Source of the DNA: Hevea brasiliensis
Lineage: Eukaryota; Streptophyta; Magnoliopsida; Malpighiales; Euphorbiaceae
Direction: 5' to 3'
NCBI RefSeq assembly: GCF_030052815.1
Contig: NC_079499.1
Location: forward strand, 80,763,183 to 80,827,182
DNA length: 64,000 nt
The translations under genes were made by a program, and so were the position numbers. Shown piece after piece: positions 13,027 to 25,184 of the stretch. Within the stretch, counting starts at the first letter, position 1; the number at the start of each line of letters is the position of its first letter. Under the pieces are notes generated by a model that was not told where the DNA came from, did no database searches, and saw only the letters and a program-made list of their open reading frames with translations.

Positions 13027-16000
13027 TGTAACACCCCTCACCCTTCTACAGTGTAGCTGAGCAAGACATGTCACACTCGGTGCCGGAGCACTCTATCTTA
13101 TCTTACGTTAATCCTTAATTTATTTTGAACTCATTATAATTTAAAATAATTCATATTCTATGGAGAAACTAACGGAGTTTCCCCCTATTTTATTATCATT
13201 TGATGTTTTTTATGATTCACCTGCTTTAAAAATGCCATAATATTTTAAAATAAAAATCTCATCCATACTAATCATAATCATCTGATCAGTTCAAATATTC
13301 TCTATATAATTCAATTTTACATTCATTTCTATACATTATCATTCATGCTCCATTCACATATCAAAATTCTCATATTTCCATTTGTACTCAATTCATATGT
13401 AAACATTCTCAAATTACATAAGCAAAATTTTCAAATTTCCTTAATTTACATAATTTACAAAATAATTACAAAATTTCATAATTTACATAATATATAAATT
13501 AATTATATATGAAAAAGCTAATTAATTAATTTACATCGCATTCCTATTAATTACCTATTCATAATCTACATTATAATACAATATCTAAGCATTTTATACA
13601 AAATATAAAATATGATCTATATGGGCCCTATCTACATGCATTGCTGAGGAGGTGACAACCTTGAATTCTTCAGATACTTCTGCAGATCAAAACTCCCAAA
13701 ATTCCCAGTCAAACGTCCATTGGGTTCTAGCTTGATTACTGCCTTGAAGGAAACAATTCCATCGCGCTAAGAATTGCTGCTTAGTGGTGCAATAATATAA
13801 AAATGAAATAATATACAAATAAAGATAGAAATAAAACATAATTCAAATAATTAAGATTTATTTATACTTCACATGCGGTTTCTAAAATTTAATATGTTTT
13901 ATCCTAATTTAGTCTTCTTTAAAAGTGTTTATTTTGCCAATGTACAGTAATAATGTACAAAGAAAAATAATCTGAAAATAATAAATTTATGCTTATATTA
14001 TTATATAAGTCACATTTGCAATATTTATTTATGTTATAATTTTCTTTGCTAATCTTTTAGCATTTTCTCTATACTTGCTAGGTTGTCTCAGATTATCTCA
14101 TAATAAGTAAATTTTAATATCGGTCCAGTTCATTTCGATTCTTTCTAACAAATAACTATTCTAATTTATTTTAGGTCATCTTACTCATTTATTTTATTTA
14201 ATTTTTAATATTTTTAATTGCTAGTATTCTTAACTTATTTCCATAAATTTCACTGCCCAAGTAACCTATGACAGGCTGACTAAACTGGATAACGGGTCGT
14301 TAGCACTGGACACCGCGGTGCCTCGGGCCGTCATACCATGGGACACAGAACGTCAACCACGTATCCAATCAGTATGGCTAAAAAGCCATGATAACACATA
14401 ATCGGGCATAAAAGCCATGAATGTTGGCATAAAGCCATGAATGCGGGCATAAAGCCATGAATACAGGCATAAAGCCTTTCGCAGTACTGCTAAAACAATA
14501 CCCTATTGGCATGCCAATCTATCCAATCTGACACACGTGTTTAGGCAATACATGAGCATATAGTACTATTAAGAGTACATAAGAATCATAATTTCATTAT
14601 ATGTTCCAATTATAATTTATAACATTTTAATTTTTATTACTAGCAGAAGTATAAATTTCCTAAAATACAATTTTACATAAATTATGCATTCATCATCATT
14701 TATATATTCATTATATTATCCATATTGATCACAATTCATAACAATTATCCTCGTACACAATTGTACTCAAAGCATTTTCACTTCTCCAATAATGAGAACT
14801 AATGTCTCATTCATACACTCATTTATTCATTATACTATTTATATAATTATCATTATCATTCATATTTCAAATAATCCATGGCCATTTCATGGATTTTAAA
14901 TTTAGCTTAAATTTTCTTTATATCCTAGAGCCACTCAAATTCAAAAATTAAAATTCATTAATCACATTATATATTAATAATCATATTAGCTTCTCTAATT
15001 TATTTTACTATTTCCTAAATTATTGGGGTCACTATTTACATTATTATTTACTCAAAATGTTCACTTTTTTTCTATATAATAGGTGTGTTAATTCCAATTG
15101 CACTAGGAACCCACATTTTGGGTTCTAAATTTTTTGGCATAGATTGCCAATTGCAATTCAAAGCCTCCCAAAAACATTTTCAAAAATTTAATTTTTGAAT
15201 TTGAGTGGCTCTAGGATATAAAGAAAATTTAAGCTAAATTTAAAATCCATGAAATGGCCATGGATTATTTGAAATATGAATGATAATGATAATTATATAA
15301 ATAGTATAATGAATAAATGAGTGTATGAATGAGACATTAGTTCTCATTATTGGAGAAGTGAAAATGCTTTGAGTACAATTGTGTAAGAGGATAATTGTTA
15401 TGAATTGTGATCAATATGGATAATATAATGAATATATAAATTATGATGAATGCATAATTTATGTAAAATTGTATTTTAGGAAATTTATACTTCTGCTAGT
15501 AATAAAAATTAAAATGTTATAAATTATAATTGGAACATATAATGAAATTATGATTCTTATGTACTCTTAATAGTACTATATGCTCATGTATTGCCTAAAC
15601 ACGTGTGTCAGATTGGATAGATTGGCATGCCAATAGGGTATTGTTTTAGCAGTACTGTGAAAGGCTTTATGCCTGCATTCATGGCTTTATGCCCGCATTC
15701 ATGGCTTTATGCCAACATTCATGGCTTTTATGCCCGATTATGTGTTATCATTGCTTTTTAGCCATACTGACTGCATACGTGGTTGACGTTCTGCGTCCCA
15801 TGGTATGACTGCCCGAGGCACTGTGGTGTCCAGTGCCAACGACCCGTTATCCAGTTTAGTCAGCCTGTCATAGGTTACTTGGGCAGAGAAATTTATGGAA
15901 ATAAGTTAAGAATACTAGCAATTAAAAATATTAAAAATTAAATAAAATAAATGAGTAAGATGACCTAAAATAAATTAGAATAGTTATTTGTTAAAAAGAA

Positions 16001-17112
16001 TCGAAATGAACTGGACCGATATTAAAATTTACTTATTATGAGATAATCTGAGACAACCTAGCAAGTATAGAGAAAATGCTAAAAGATTAGCAAAGAAAAT
16101 TATAACATAAATAAATATTGCAAATGTGACTTATATAATAATATAAGCATAAATTTATTATTTTCAGATTATTTTTCTTTGTACATTATTACTGTACATT
16201 GGCAAAATAAACACTTTCAAAGAAGACTAAATTAGGATAAAACATATTAAATTTTAGAAACCGCATGTGAAGTATAAATAAATCTTAATTATTTGAATTA
16301 TGTTTTATTTCTATCTTTATTTGTATATTATTTCCTTGTTATATTATTGCACCACTAAGCAGCAATTCTTAGCGCGATGGAATTGTTTCCTTCGCGCAGG
16401 TACTGAAGCTAGAACCCAATGGACGTTTGACTGGGAATTTTAGGAGTTTTGATCTGCAGAAGTATCTGAAGTATTCAAGATTGTCACCTCCTCAACAATG
16501 CATGTAGATAGGGCCCATATAGATCATATTTTATATTTTGTATAAAATGCTTAGATATTGTATTATAATGTAAATTATGAATAGGTAATTAATAGGAATG
16601 CGATGTAAATTAATTAATTAGCTTTTTCATATGTAATTAATTTATATATTATGTAAATTATGAAATTTTGTAATTATTTTGTAAATTATGTAAATTAAGG
16701 AAATTTGAAAATTTTGCTTATGTAATTTGAGAACGTTTACATATGAATTGAGTACAAATGGAAATATGAGAATTTTGATATGTGAATGGAGCATGAATGA
16801 TAATGTATAGAAATGAATGTAAAATTGAATTATATAGAGAATATTTGAACTGATCAGATGATTATGATTAGTATGGATGAGATTTTTATTTTAAAATATT
16901 ATGGGATTTTTAAAGCAGGTGAATCGTAAAAAACATCAAATGATAATAAAATAGGGGGAAACTCCGTTAGTTTCTCCATAGAATATGAATTATTTTAAAT
17001 TATAATGAGTTCAAAATAAATTAAGGATTAAAGTAAGATAAGATAGAGTGCTCTGGCACCGAGTGTGACATATCTTGCTCAGCTACACTGTAGAAGGGTG
17101 AGGGGTGTTACA
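13027..17112. repeat. 4.1-kb near-palindrome formed by two inverted LTR segments
   Basis: The left arm, 13027-14953 (1,927 bp), is the reverse complement of the right arm, 15187-17112 (1,926 bp). A 233-bp unpaired spacer (14954-15186) lies between them. By eye the arms are nearly identical, with scattered single-base differences such as around 13740-13760 versus 16380-16400, so it is not an exact mirrored copy. The spacer continues the reverse-oriented LTR of the left arm: it is related to 22640-22830 in LTR F. The outer ends of both arms are the LTR 3' (U5) terminus. See findings for interpretation. Confidence 0.9.
14404..14478. repeat. Tandem copies of a 'GGCATAAAGCCATGAAT' unit
   Basis: About four copies of a 17-19-bp unit, each containing a small GGC...GCC inverted repeat. 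The mirrored array lies at about 15660-15735 in the other palindrome arm. Shorter versions are in LTR F (about 21908-21965) and LTR G (about 34216-34260). It is an LTR-internal minisatellite. Confidence 0.75.
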
Positions 17113-17117
17113 TTTAT

Positions 17118-17129
17118 TGGTATCAGAGC
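17118..17129 (+). other. Primer-binding site of element E
   Basis: TGGTATCAGAGC, 5 bp after the LTR end at 17112, complementary to initiator-Met tRNA. Confidence 0.9.
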
Positions 17130-17253
17130 ACGGTTTAGGCATTCCTAGGCATCGATAGAAAGAATGAGATCGTGTGCATAACATGCATTGCATTCATATG
17201 AGTTGAGGTGACACTAATGCAGATCTATTTTCTTGGTTATTTTAGGTTAAGGT

Positions 17254-18105
17254 ATGGACTCAGAATCCCAGAGGGCAGTAGAAGAAGAAGTAGTAGGCCA
17301 TATCCTGACTAGGAGTGATATTAGAAATCGGAGAGATCCTACTCCATCAGTGCAAGAGGTGCCTATACAACCCCAACATGCCTTGTTTGAGCAGATGACT
17401 GAATTTTATCGACAGATGACTGGGGTTATTCCACCACTGTCTCAGCAGAAATCACCTCTAGGAAAAATTAGGAAGTATGGAGCTGTAGATTTCAATGGTA
17501 AAAAGGAAGACGATTCTTCAGCGACTGAGTATTGGTTAGAAAGGACTGATAGAGTCTTGCAGCAGCTCCATTGCACACCAAAATAGAGTTTGGAGTGTGC
17601 AGTTTCATTGTTACAAGAAGCTGCATATCGATGGTGGGATGTCGTAACCAAGGTAGTGCCACTAGCCAACATAACTTGGGAATTCTTTCTGATAGAGTTC
17701 AGAAAGAAATATATTAGCTGTGTTCATAAAAAGGAACAGAAGAGGAGTGGTGATCAGCAAAAGAGGAAATTTGGATAGTCTAGTAATAAGAGGCCGAGAG
17801 AAGAGTTAAGTCAGACATTTGATCAAAGTAGGAGATCCAGACTCAGGCCCATACCCAGAAGAGATCAACCAGAAGCACTAGTAGTGAGTGCGCTAGGACT
17901 AGCAAGAAAATGTGGCCATTGTAACAAGTGGCATAAAGGTGAATGTAGGGGATTGACTGGAGCCTGTTATAGATGTGGAGCCATAAACCATCGTTTGAAA
18001 GATTGCCCTAAGAGGAATTTACCAAGGACCCAGCTAGAGGTCGTGGAAGGACCAAGTACAATAATAACACCACTTCCAAATGTCACCCAAGCCAGAGAGG
18101 AGTAA
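17254..18105 (+). pseudogene. Ty3/gypsy gag of element E, shortened and broken
   Basis: The start ATG at 17254 follows the primer-binding site by about 125 bp. One frame runs to a TAA after codon 18105, interrupted by in-frame TAG codons at 17584-17586 and 17776-17778. Residues 1-80 are the N-terminal region. Next comes the start of the Gag capsid domain (LERTDRV, later AYRWWD and EFRKKY). The second half of that domain is missing: after the KKY motif the sequence jumps to a basic Lys/Arg/Gln linker. The C-terminus has two zinc knuckles, CGHCNKWHKGEC and CYRCGAINHRLKDC, with all metal ligands present. The protein would bind RNA through the knuckles but could not form a normal capsid. No pol sequence follows before the polypurine tract. 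Confidence 0.85.
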
Positions 18106-18292
18106 GAAGCCCCAAATGTGAATTTGAGGTAGAGTATCCTTCCCTTCTGATATGCCTAAGTGTATAATGATAGATTCGAAAAGACTAAATAGTACCATAT
18201 ATATATAAAAGAAGTACACAGAGGGAGCAATAGAAAGGTAAAGGAATTATCTCAGATACCTATACTCGGTAAATTTCGAGGACGAAATTTTT

Positions 18293-18308
18293 GTTAGAGG
18301 GGAAGAAT
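18293..18308 (+). other. Polypurine tract of element E
   Basis: Purine-rich run (GTTAGAGGGGAAGAAT) directly before the 3' LTR start at 18309. It primes plus-strand DNA synthesis in LTR retrotransposons. Confidence 0.8.
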
Positions 18309-20642
18309 TGTAACACCCTCACTGTAGCAATTCCGCACATTCTACTGTTCTGGTGACCGGTGTCGGTCTGGACAGCTAGAACGTCTGGAAAAATATTTAG
18401 ACTAGAGTGAGGAGTCATAAATAACTCAAATAAGTATAAGAAAAATTAAGGAAAAATTTTAGAAATAAAATACAACCAAGTTAAATGAGCCGGTGCCCTA
18501 GCGATGGGTAACCCAGTGGGAAGTTGCAGTTCTCGCAACTAGGAGCCCTATACCCAGGAGAAAATTCATAAGATAATTTTTGGCACTCTAGAGAAGAGTC
18601 ATTGAGGGTTCTATGGCATTAGAATGCTAAGAAAAGGTTTAGAAAAATTTTTCAATCGGTACAGACAATTTTGGCCCGTTAAGCCAAACGGAGGGCATTT
18701 TGGTCATTTCGCCTTCAGAGACGATTTTTGACCGACTTGTCCAGTTAAGTAAATAATTATTATGATCTAAAATATGAATAAATATTGTTAAAAATTGAAT
18801 TGAAAATGATTAGAAAAGAAAAGAAAAGAAAAATGAAAGAAATTGGGAATTATGACATCACATGATGTCATTAACATGCCCCCACCCAATCACAACTTGA
18901 CAAGCAAATTAAAAGGGATTAAAATGACATAAAAATGAGATAAAAATGAAACAATTCCAGCAGCCCCTTCTTCTTATTCCCGCACCAAAGAAAAAAAAAG
19001 AGAGGAAAACCACCATTAAAGCTCCAAATGAGCTTGATTCCCTAGCCAACTACACCATAAAACCTCACCCTCTCTTCACAAAAAATTTCCCTTACCACTA
19101 GAGCTAAACTTGGGCAGCCATTAGAAGAGAAGGAAGTGAAGGAAAGTGAAGGGTGAAAATTCATCCAAGAGGTTAGTGCTAATTTTCTTGCTTCCATTCT
19201 TTTCTAAGCATGAATTTAAGTTGAGTTAAGTTGAAAATTTGATGAAAAATGAATTAAAGATGCATGAACTTGCCCCATGAAATTTTAGCAGCCTTAGGGT
19301 ACCTAGGGTTTCAACAATTTGATTGCATAATAGTTATGTATGGCTGCCATTAAACATGATTTTGGTGTTTTAATTCATGGATTATATGTATATAGAGAAT
19401 TGAAATTGTTGGAGTTAGGGTTTAGGGTGGAGAAATGGGACTTTGACCATGTGATGATGAAAATGGGTATTAATGGTCAATTAGTGACCATGTAGTTCTG
19501 TTTAAACCAAAAATGAAGTGTGTTGAGTGATGGGATTTGGGTTTGGTGTGGCTGCCCTAGGTGACCTGTAGAATTGGACATGAGTCCAGCAGGTTTGGGT
19601 AGCCATAACTTAAATTTTAGAGGTTCAATTGGTGCAAGGCCAATTGGACATGAAACTAGATACATAATGGCACAACTTTGGTGAAGAAACCATGCCCAAA
19701 AAACCAAACCAAGTGGACCAAAAGTTTGCCCTAATCCGGGTGACCTGCAGTCTGCCTGGGCAAAATGACCAAATGAACAGTGTTTGGTCATTTGGCCATA
19801 ACTCAGTGTAGAAAGGTCTAATTGACCTGAAATTTTACCAGCAATAAGCTGAGATATAGACCAAAAACTTTCATGAAGAACACAAATCCAAATTCTGATC
19901 ATAACCTAGTCAAATTGCCAACCAAACTTAGGTCACCAAATCTGGCAGAACCAAATTGCCCAGAAAATCTGGGTACAGGTCACTCCGGCCAGTTATGGTA
20001 AAATGACCATAACTTGAGCTACAAAACTCCAAATGGAGTGATTCAAAAAGGGAATTAAAGAAGATACAATAAGGAACAACTTTGATGAAGAAAGGTTAGC
20101 CCAGTTTCCACTCTAAAATTGTTCAATGGAACAGTAAACTTAGGTAATAAAAACTGAAAATTTAGAAATGCATCTAGGGGACTTTAAATTGCAATTGGTA
20201 ATTAATACTAGCAAATGTAAAACTCAAAATGTGGGATCTTGGTGTAATTAGAATTAATATATCCATTAAACATGAAAAAGTCAACATTTTGGTTGACTAG
20301 TAAGGTGAATAGTAATCAAAATGATTATGAAATTGAAATGTATGGATGAGATTTGAAATATGAGAAAATTATGAGAATGATTGATGAGATAATTATGATT
20401 AGCATGGATAAGATTTTACTTTAGAAATATTATTGAATTTCAAACAGGTGAATATTGAAATACGCCAAACGATAATAAAATAGGGAAAACTTCGCCGGTT
20501 TCTCCGTCGAAAAATAATTGATATTAAATTAAATGAATTCAAAATTATTTAAAAAAAATAAAATAAGATAAGTTAGGGTGCTCCGGCACCGATTGTAGCA
20601 TGCCTTGCTCGGCTACACTGTAGTCGGGTGAGGGGTGTTACA
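18309..20642 (+). repeat. 3' LTR of element E
   Basis: 2,334 bp, TGTAACACC...GGTGTTACA. It lacks the central part seen in both palindrome arms and in LTR F (the block with the GGCATAAAGCC repeats and the CTAAGCAGCA-like stretch); this join is near 20310-20400. It carries the conserved inverted repeats at 19472-19491 and 19624-19648. The antisense ORF 19902-19477 recurs in LTRs F and G (see findings). Confidence 0.85.
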
Positions 20643-20662
20643 ATAAATGCCCACAACAACTA

Positions 20663-23600
20663 TGACACCCCTTACCCGACTACAGTGTAGCCGAGCAAGT
20701 TATGCCACTCAGTGTGCCGGAGCACTCTATTTTATCTGATTTCATTACAATCCTTGATTTATTTATTCAAAAACTTTATTGAAGATTTAGGCTATTTTTA
20801 CTTTTATCAAAATCTAACTAAATTGGAAATTTCAAAAATTTTAACGATAATCCGACAAAGTGTCGGCTGTAATTTGGACTATGATTCTTGAACTGCCAAA
20901 GACAATTTCAATATATACTCAATTTCTTAAACTTAATAGTCTCAAAAATTTTCAAACATAATGTATCTCAATACAGTATCCAGATTTCTCAGAAATCTCA
21001 TTAGATTTTCAATATCTCAATATTCACAAGTATAATCTCATTATAACTCAAATTCAATTCACATACTAAAATACTTACTTTGAATAGCTTCCATAATTCA
21101 TAGGTTAATTACATGAGTTTATTTTGTACAAGATATACAAATAATTTACAATGTGCTAGGAATGAACAATATACATAACATGTATAAAATGAGCCCTATC
21201 TACATGCATTGCTGAGGAGGTGACAATCTTGAACTCTTCTGACACTTCTGCAGATCTAAACTCCAAAAATCTCAGTCGACAGTCTACTGGTTTTTACCTT
21301 CAGTACCTACGCGAGGAAGCAATTCCATCGCGCTAAGCATTTCTGCTTAGTGGTGCAATAATATAACAAGAAATAATATATACAAATAAAGAAAGAACAG
21401 AGCATAATTTGAATGCTTAAGAATCAATTTAATTTAATACAATGTGTCTAGTGTTAATTATCTTTTGTTCTCATTTGTTTCGCTTTGAAAGCGTTTAATT
21501 CCGAAATTCACAGTGATAATGTACGATATACAGAATTAATAAAAATACTCAATTTATATTCATATAGCAATAGAAGGTACATTTAAAATATTTAGTTAAG
21601 TTATACCTATTTTTGCAACTCTCTTATCATTTTACTTAACAATTTTTATGTGGTTTGGATCATTTCATAATTGTAACTAATTCTTTTGAAGTCTTATTAA
21701 CTCATTTATTTGATCTCTAATGTTTTTAATTACTAATAGTCTTAATTTATTTCAATAAATTACACTGCCCAAGTGACCTACGACAGTGACTAAATCGATA
21801 ACGGTCGTTGGCACCGACACCGTGGTGCCTCGGGCTGTCATACCATGGGACGCAGAACGTCAACCATGTATGCAGTCAGTATGGCTAAAAAGCCATGATA
21901 TCACATAATCGGGCATAAAAGCCATGAATACGGGCATAAAAGCCATGAATACGGGCATAAAGCCTTTCGCAGTACTGCTAAAACAATACCCTATTGGCAT
22001 GCCAAACTATCCAATCTGACACACATGTCTAGGCAATACAAGGGCATATAATATCATCAAATATTAATATGTTGTGTTTTATGTCTTTATTATTTCACGA
22101 TAAATTTCATAATTTGTACATTGATCATAATATTCATACATTCCTTACATCATTCCTATTGATCACAATTCACAATAATGGTATTCATATACCATTGTAC
22201 TCAAAATATTTCTCCTCTCTACAATAATAAGAACTAATGTCTCATTCATACATTAATATGGTTCATTTATTCATTCATTATGTTATTCATATTGATCACA
22301 ATTCTAAGCAATGGTTCACATGTACCATTGTATTCAAAACATTTTTCTTTTCTCATTTATACATTCAAGAATCTATTTATGTAATTACAAATTTTATATT
22401 TCAAGTTGAGTTACTAATATTTTATGAATTCCATTTGTGATGGGCATATATGCCCTAACTATCTATTCACATCAATTAGGTGACTTATTTTTCATGTTTC
22501 AAGTAATCCATGAATATTTCATGGATTTCAAATTTATGGCCTAAATTTGTTTTTAACAATTTTGACTAGGATGCATAGTCCATATTTGTCATACAATTCT
22601 AAGCATTTAAGCTTAGAATTGGTTCTAGGTCTTCATCTTAATTCACTAATCATTTTGATTACTATTCACCATACTAGTCAACCAAAATGTTGACCTTTTT
22701 ATAGTTAATGGATATATTAATTCTAATTACACCAAGATCCTACATTTTGAGTTTTACATTTACTAGTATTAATTGCCAATTGCAATTTAAAGTCCCCTAG
22801 ATGCATTTCTAATTTCAAATTTTGAATTTCAAGTTTTGGTGTCACTATTCACCTCATTGGTCAACAAAAATGTTGACTTTTGCATAGACAATAGGTGCAT
22901 TGGTTTTAACACTCCCAATGTACCACATTTTGCATTTAAAACTTGTTGGAATCAATTACCAAATCCATTTCCAAGCTTATTTCAAGTTTTCATGTCACTA
23001 TTCACTTTATTAGTCAACTAAAATGTTGACTTTTACATAGAAAATATGTACATTGACTTTGGCACTTTAAACATACTACATTTTTCATTTAAAACTTGTT
23101 GGTTTTGGTCACTTTCTCAAAGCTTAGGTCATTTTGGCAAAATTGCCAATTTTCAGTTTTGGTGCTCCGAAGTTGCACTGTTTCATTGGTCGATTTACTG
23201 TTGGAATTTGACAAAAATGTTTCTTATTTTGTCTAGTTGAATTTCTTTTTTTGAATCACTCCATTTGGAGTTTTGTAGCTCAAGTTATGGCCAAAATAAG
23301 TTTCTCGTTCACGCAATCGCTCATGCTGCTATCATGGGTTCTGGCAGATTTTGATCCAACTTTGGTCAGTAATTTGATCAAGTTAAGTTCCTAATTTGGT
23401 CTAACTTTCTTCATATGAAATATTCTACTATGCCTTAGGTTTCCATCGGTTCAAGAATCACCTAAATCCGAGTTTTCTAGAGAGAGTTATAGTCCTCCAA
23501 ACATTGCTGCTCAAATGAAAATTCTGGAAATCTCAGTACAGTAAACTTCACTTTGCTCAATGATGTGATTAGGTTCTGGTCATAATTTGGGGTAGGTTTC

Positions 23601-25184
23601 TTCATGAAAGTTGTTTTTCTATGTCTTAACTTGTTGCTGTAAAAATTTCAGGTCAATTGACCATATCTACAGTGAGTTATGACCAAATGAATAGTTACTG
23701 TTCATTTGGTCATTTCTGCAGGGGCTGTTTGCAGGGTATCCAGATTGGGGCCAAGTTTTGGTCCTCTTGCTTTGGTCTTTTGGGCATGGTTTCTTCAGCA
23801 AAAATGTGACATTATAAGTCTAGTTTCATGTCCAATTGTCCAAACACCAATTGAACCTACACAGCCAAAGATATGGCAGTCCAAACAGGCTGGACTCACA
23901 GCCTCCCTGCTGCTGTCACTAGGCTGCCTACCAAAACCAATTTGCAATACCATATTTCACTCCAATTTATGATCAACTTACCTCAAATGGTCACTAATTG
24001 ACCATTAAAATGTTCTTTCACAATTTCATAAGCTAAATCCAAGTTTCACTCCCAAACCCTAGCTCATATTCAAGGTTTACACCCATTTACCTTAGTTAGC
24101 ACACCAATTCATTATACATGTATATATATACCTTAAACATCATCTTTAGTCCACTCTAAGTCTATCAAAACAGTCACTCCTATCCCTTCCTTAGGGCTGC
24201 CGAAATTCATTGTATACATACACATAAATTCCATTCATTTAATTCACAAATTCTTGCTTATTTTAGGTCTCTAATCATGGAAAGAGAAATATGTATGCAT
24301 AATAGGCACTAACCTCTTGTAGGGCAGAATTTTCCCAAGCTTGACTTTACTTTCTTTCACTTTCTTCTCTTCTAATGGCTACCCAAATTTAGCTCTAGTG
24401 ATAAGGAAAATTTTTTGTGAAGAGAGGGTGAGGTTTTGGGGTAGTTGGCTATGGAATCAAGCTCATTTGGAGCTTTAATGGTGGTTTTCCTCTTTTTGTT
24501 TTCTTTGGTGCGGGAATGAAATGAAGGGGCTGCTGCTTTCTTTAATTTTTTTGGCCATATTTATCTCTTTTTATTTGTTAATTAAATGTTTGTTTAAATG
24601 TGATTGGTGGTAGCTTTTTAAATGACATCATCATATGTCATAATTTGCTTTTTATTTCATTTTTCTTTTCTTTTCATCACTACTCATTTTCACTTTAATT
24701 TTTAGTAATATTTATTTATATTTTAGACCATAATAATTATTTACTCAACTGGACAAGTCGGCCAAAAATCGTCTCTGAAGGCGAAATGACCAAAATGCCC
24801 TCCGTTTGGCTTAACGGGTCAAAATTGTCTGTACCGACTGAAAAATTTTTCTAAATATTTTCTTGGCATTCTAATGCCATAGGAACCTCAATGACCCTTC
24901 TCTGGAGTCCCAAAAATTATTTTATGAATTTTTCCCCGGGTCTAGGGCTCCTCATTGCGAGAACCGCAACTTCCCTCTGGTTACCCATCGCTTGGGCACC
25001 GGCTTGTTTAACTTGGTTGTATTTTATTTCTAAAATTTTTACTAAATTTTTTCTTATTAATATTTGAGTTAATTATGGTTCCTGACTTTAGTTTAAATAT
25101 TTTTCCGGACGTTCTAACTGTCCGGACCGACACCGGTCACCGAAACAGTAGAATGTACGGAGTTGCTACCGGGAGGGTGTTACA
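20663..25184 (-). mobile_element. Solo gypsy LTR F, 4.5 kb
   Basis: It starts TGACACCCC and ends GGTGTTACA on the plus strand and has no internal domain. ACAACT at 20656-20661 (with one extra A at 20662) and at 25185-25190 is the likely target-site duplication in the copia B LTR. It is the longest and most complete LTR of this family in the window. It contains the minisatellite (about 21908), the conserved inverted repeats (23831-23854 and 23985-24006) and an antisense open frame at 23706-23972. Confidence 0.8.

Larger units (their letters stand above)
13027..20642 (+). mobile_element. Gag-only gypsy element E with a palindromic 5' end
   Basis: This is a non-autonomous LTR retrotransposon inserted in the copia B LTR. 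ATAAA at 13022-13026 and 20643-20647 is a 5-bp target-site duplication that brackets the whole structure. From left to right it contains an LTR segment in reverse orientation (13027-15186), an LTR segment in forward orientation (15187-17112), a primer-binding site (17118-17129), a short gag (17254-18105), a polypurine tract ending at 18308, and a 3' LTR (18309-20642). There is no protease, RT, RNase H or integrase, so it would depend on a partner element. The tandem zinc knuckles and the TTCGAGGACGAA-like stretch before the polypurine tract suggest descent from a chromovirus (Tekay/Del-like); that assignment is tentative. Confidence 0.85.

Noticed and set aside
14404..14478. CRISPR-like regular repeats
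   Set aside because: Units are adjacent without spacers, and the context is a plant LTR.
13027..17112. The palindrome as a simple assembly artefact
   Set aside because: The arms differ at scattered bases, and a matching TSD brackets the whole element, so exact mirrored mis-assembly is unlikely, though long reads should confirm it.
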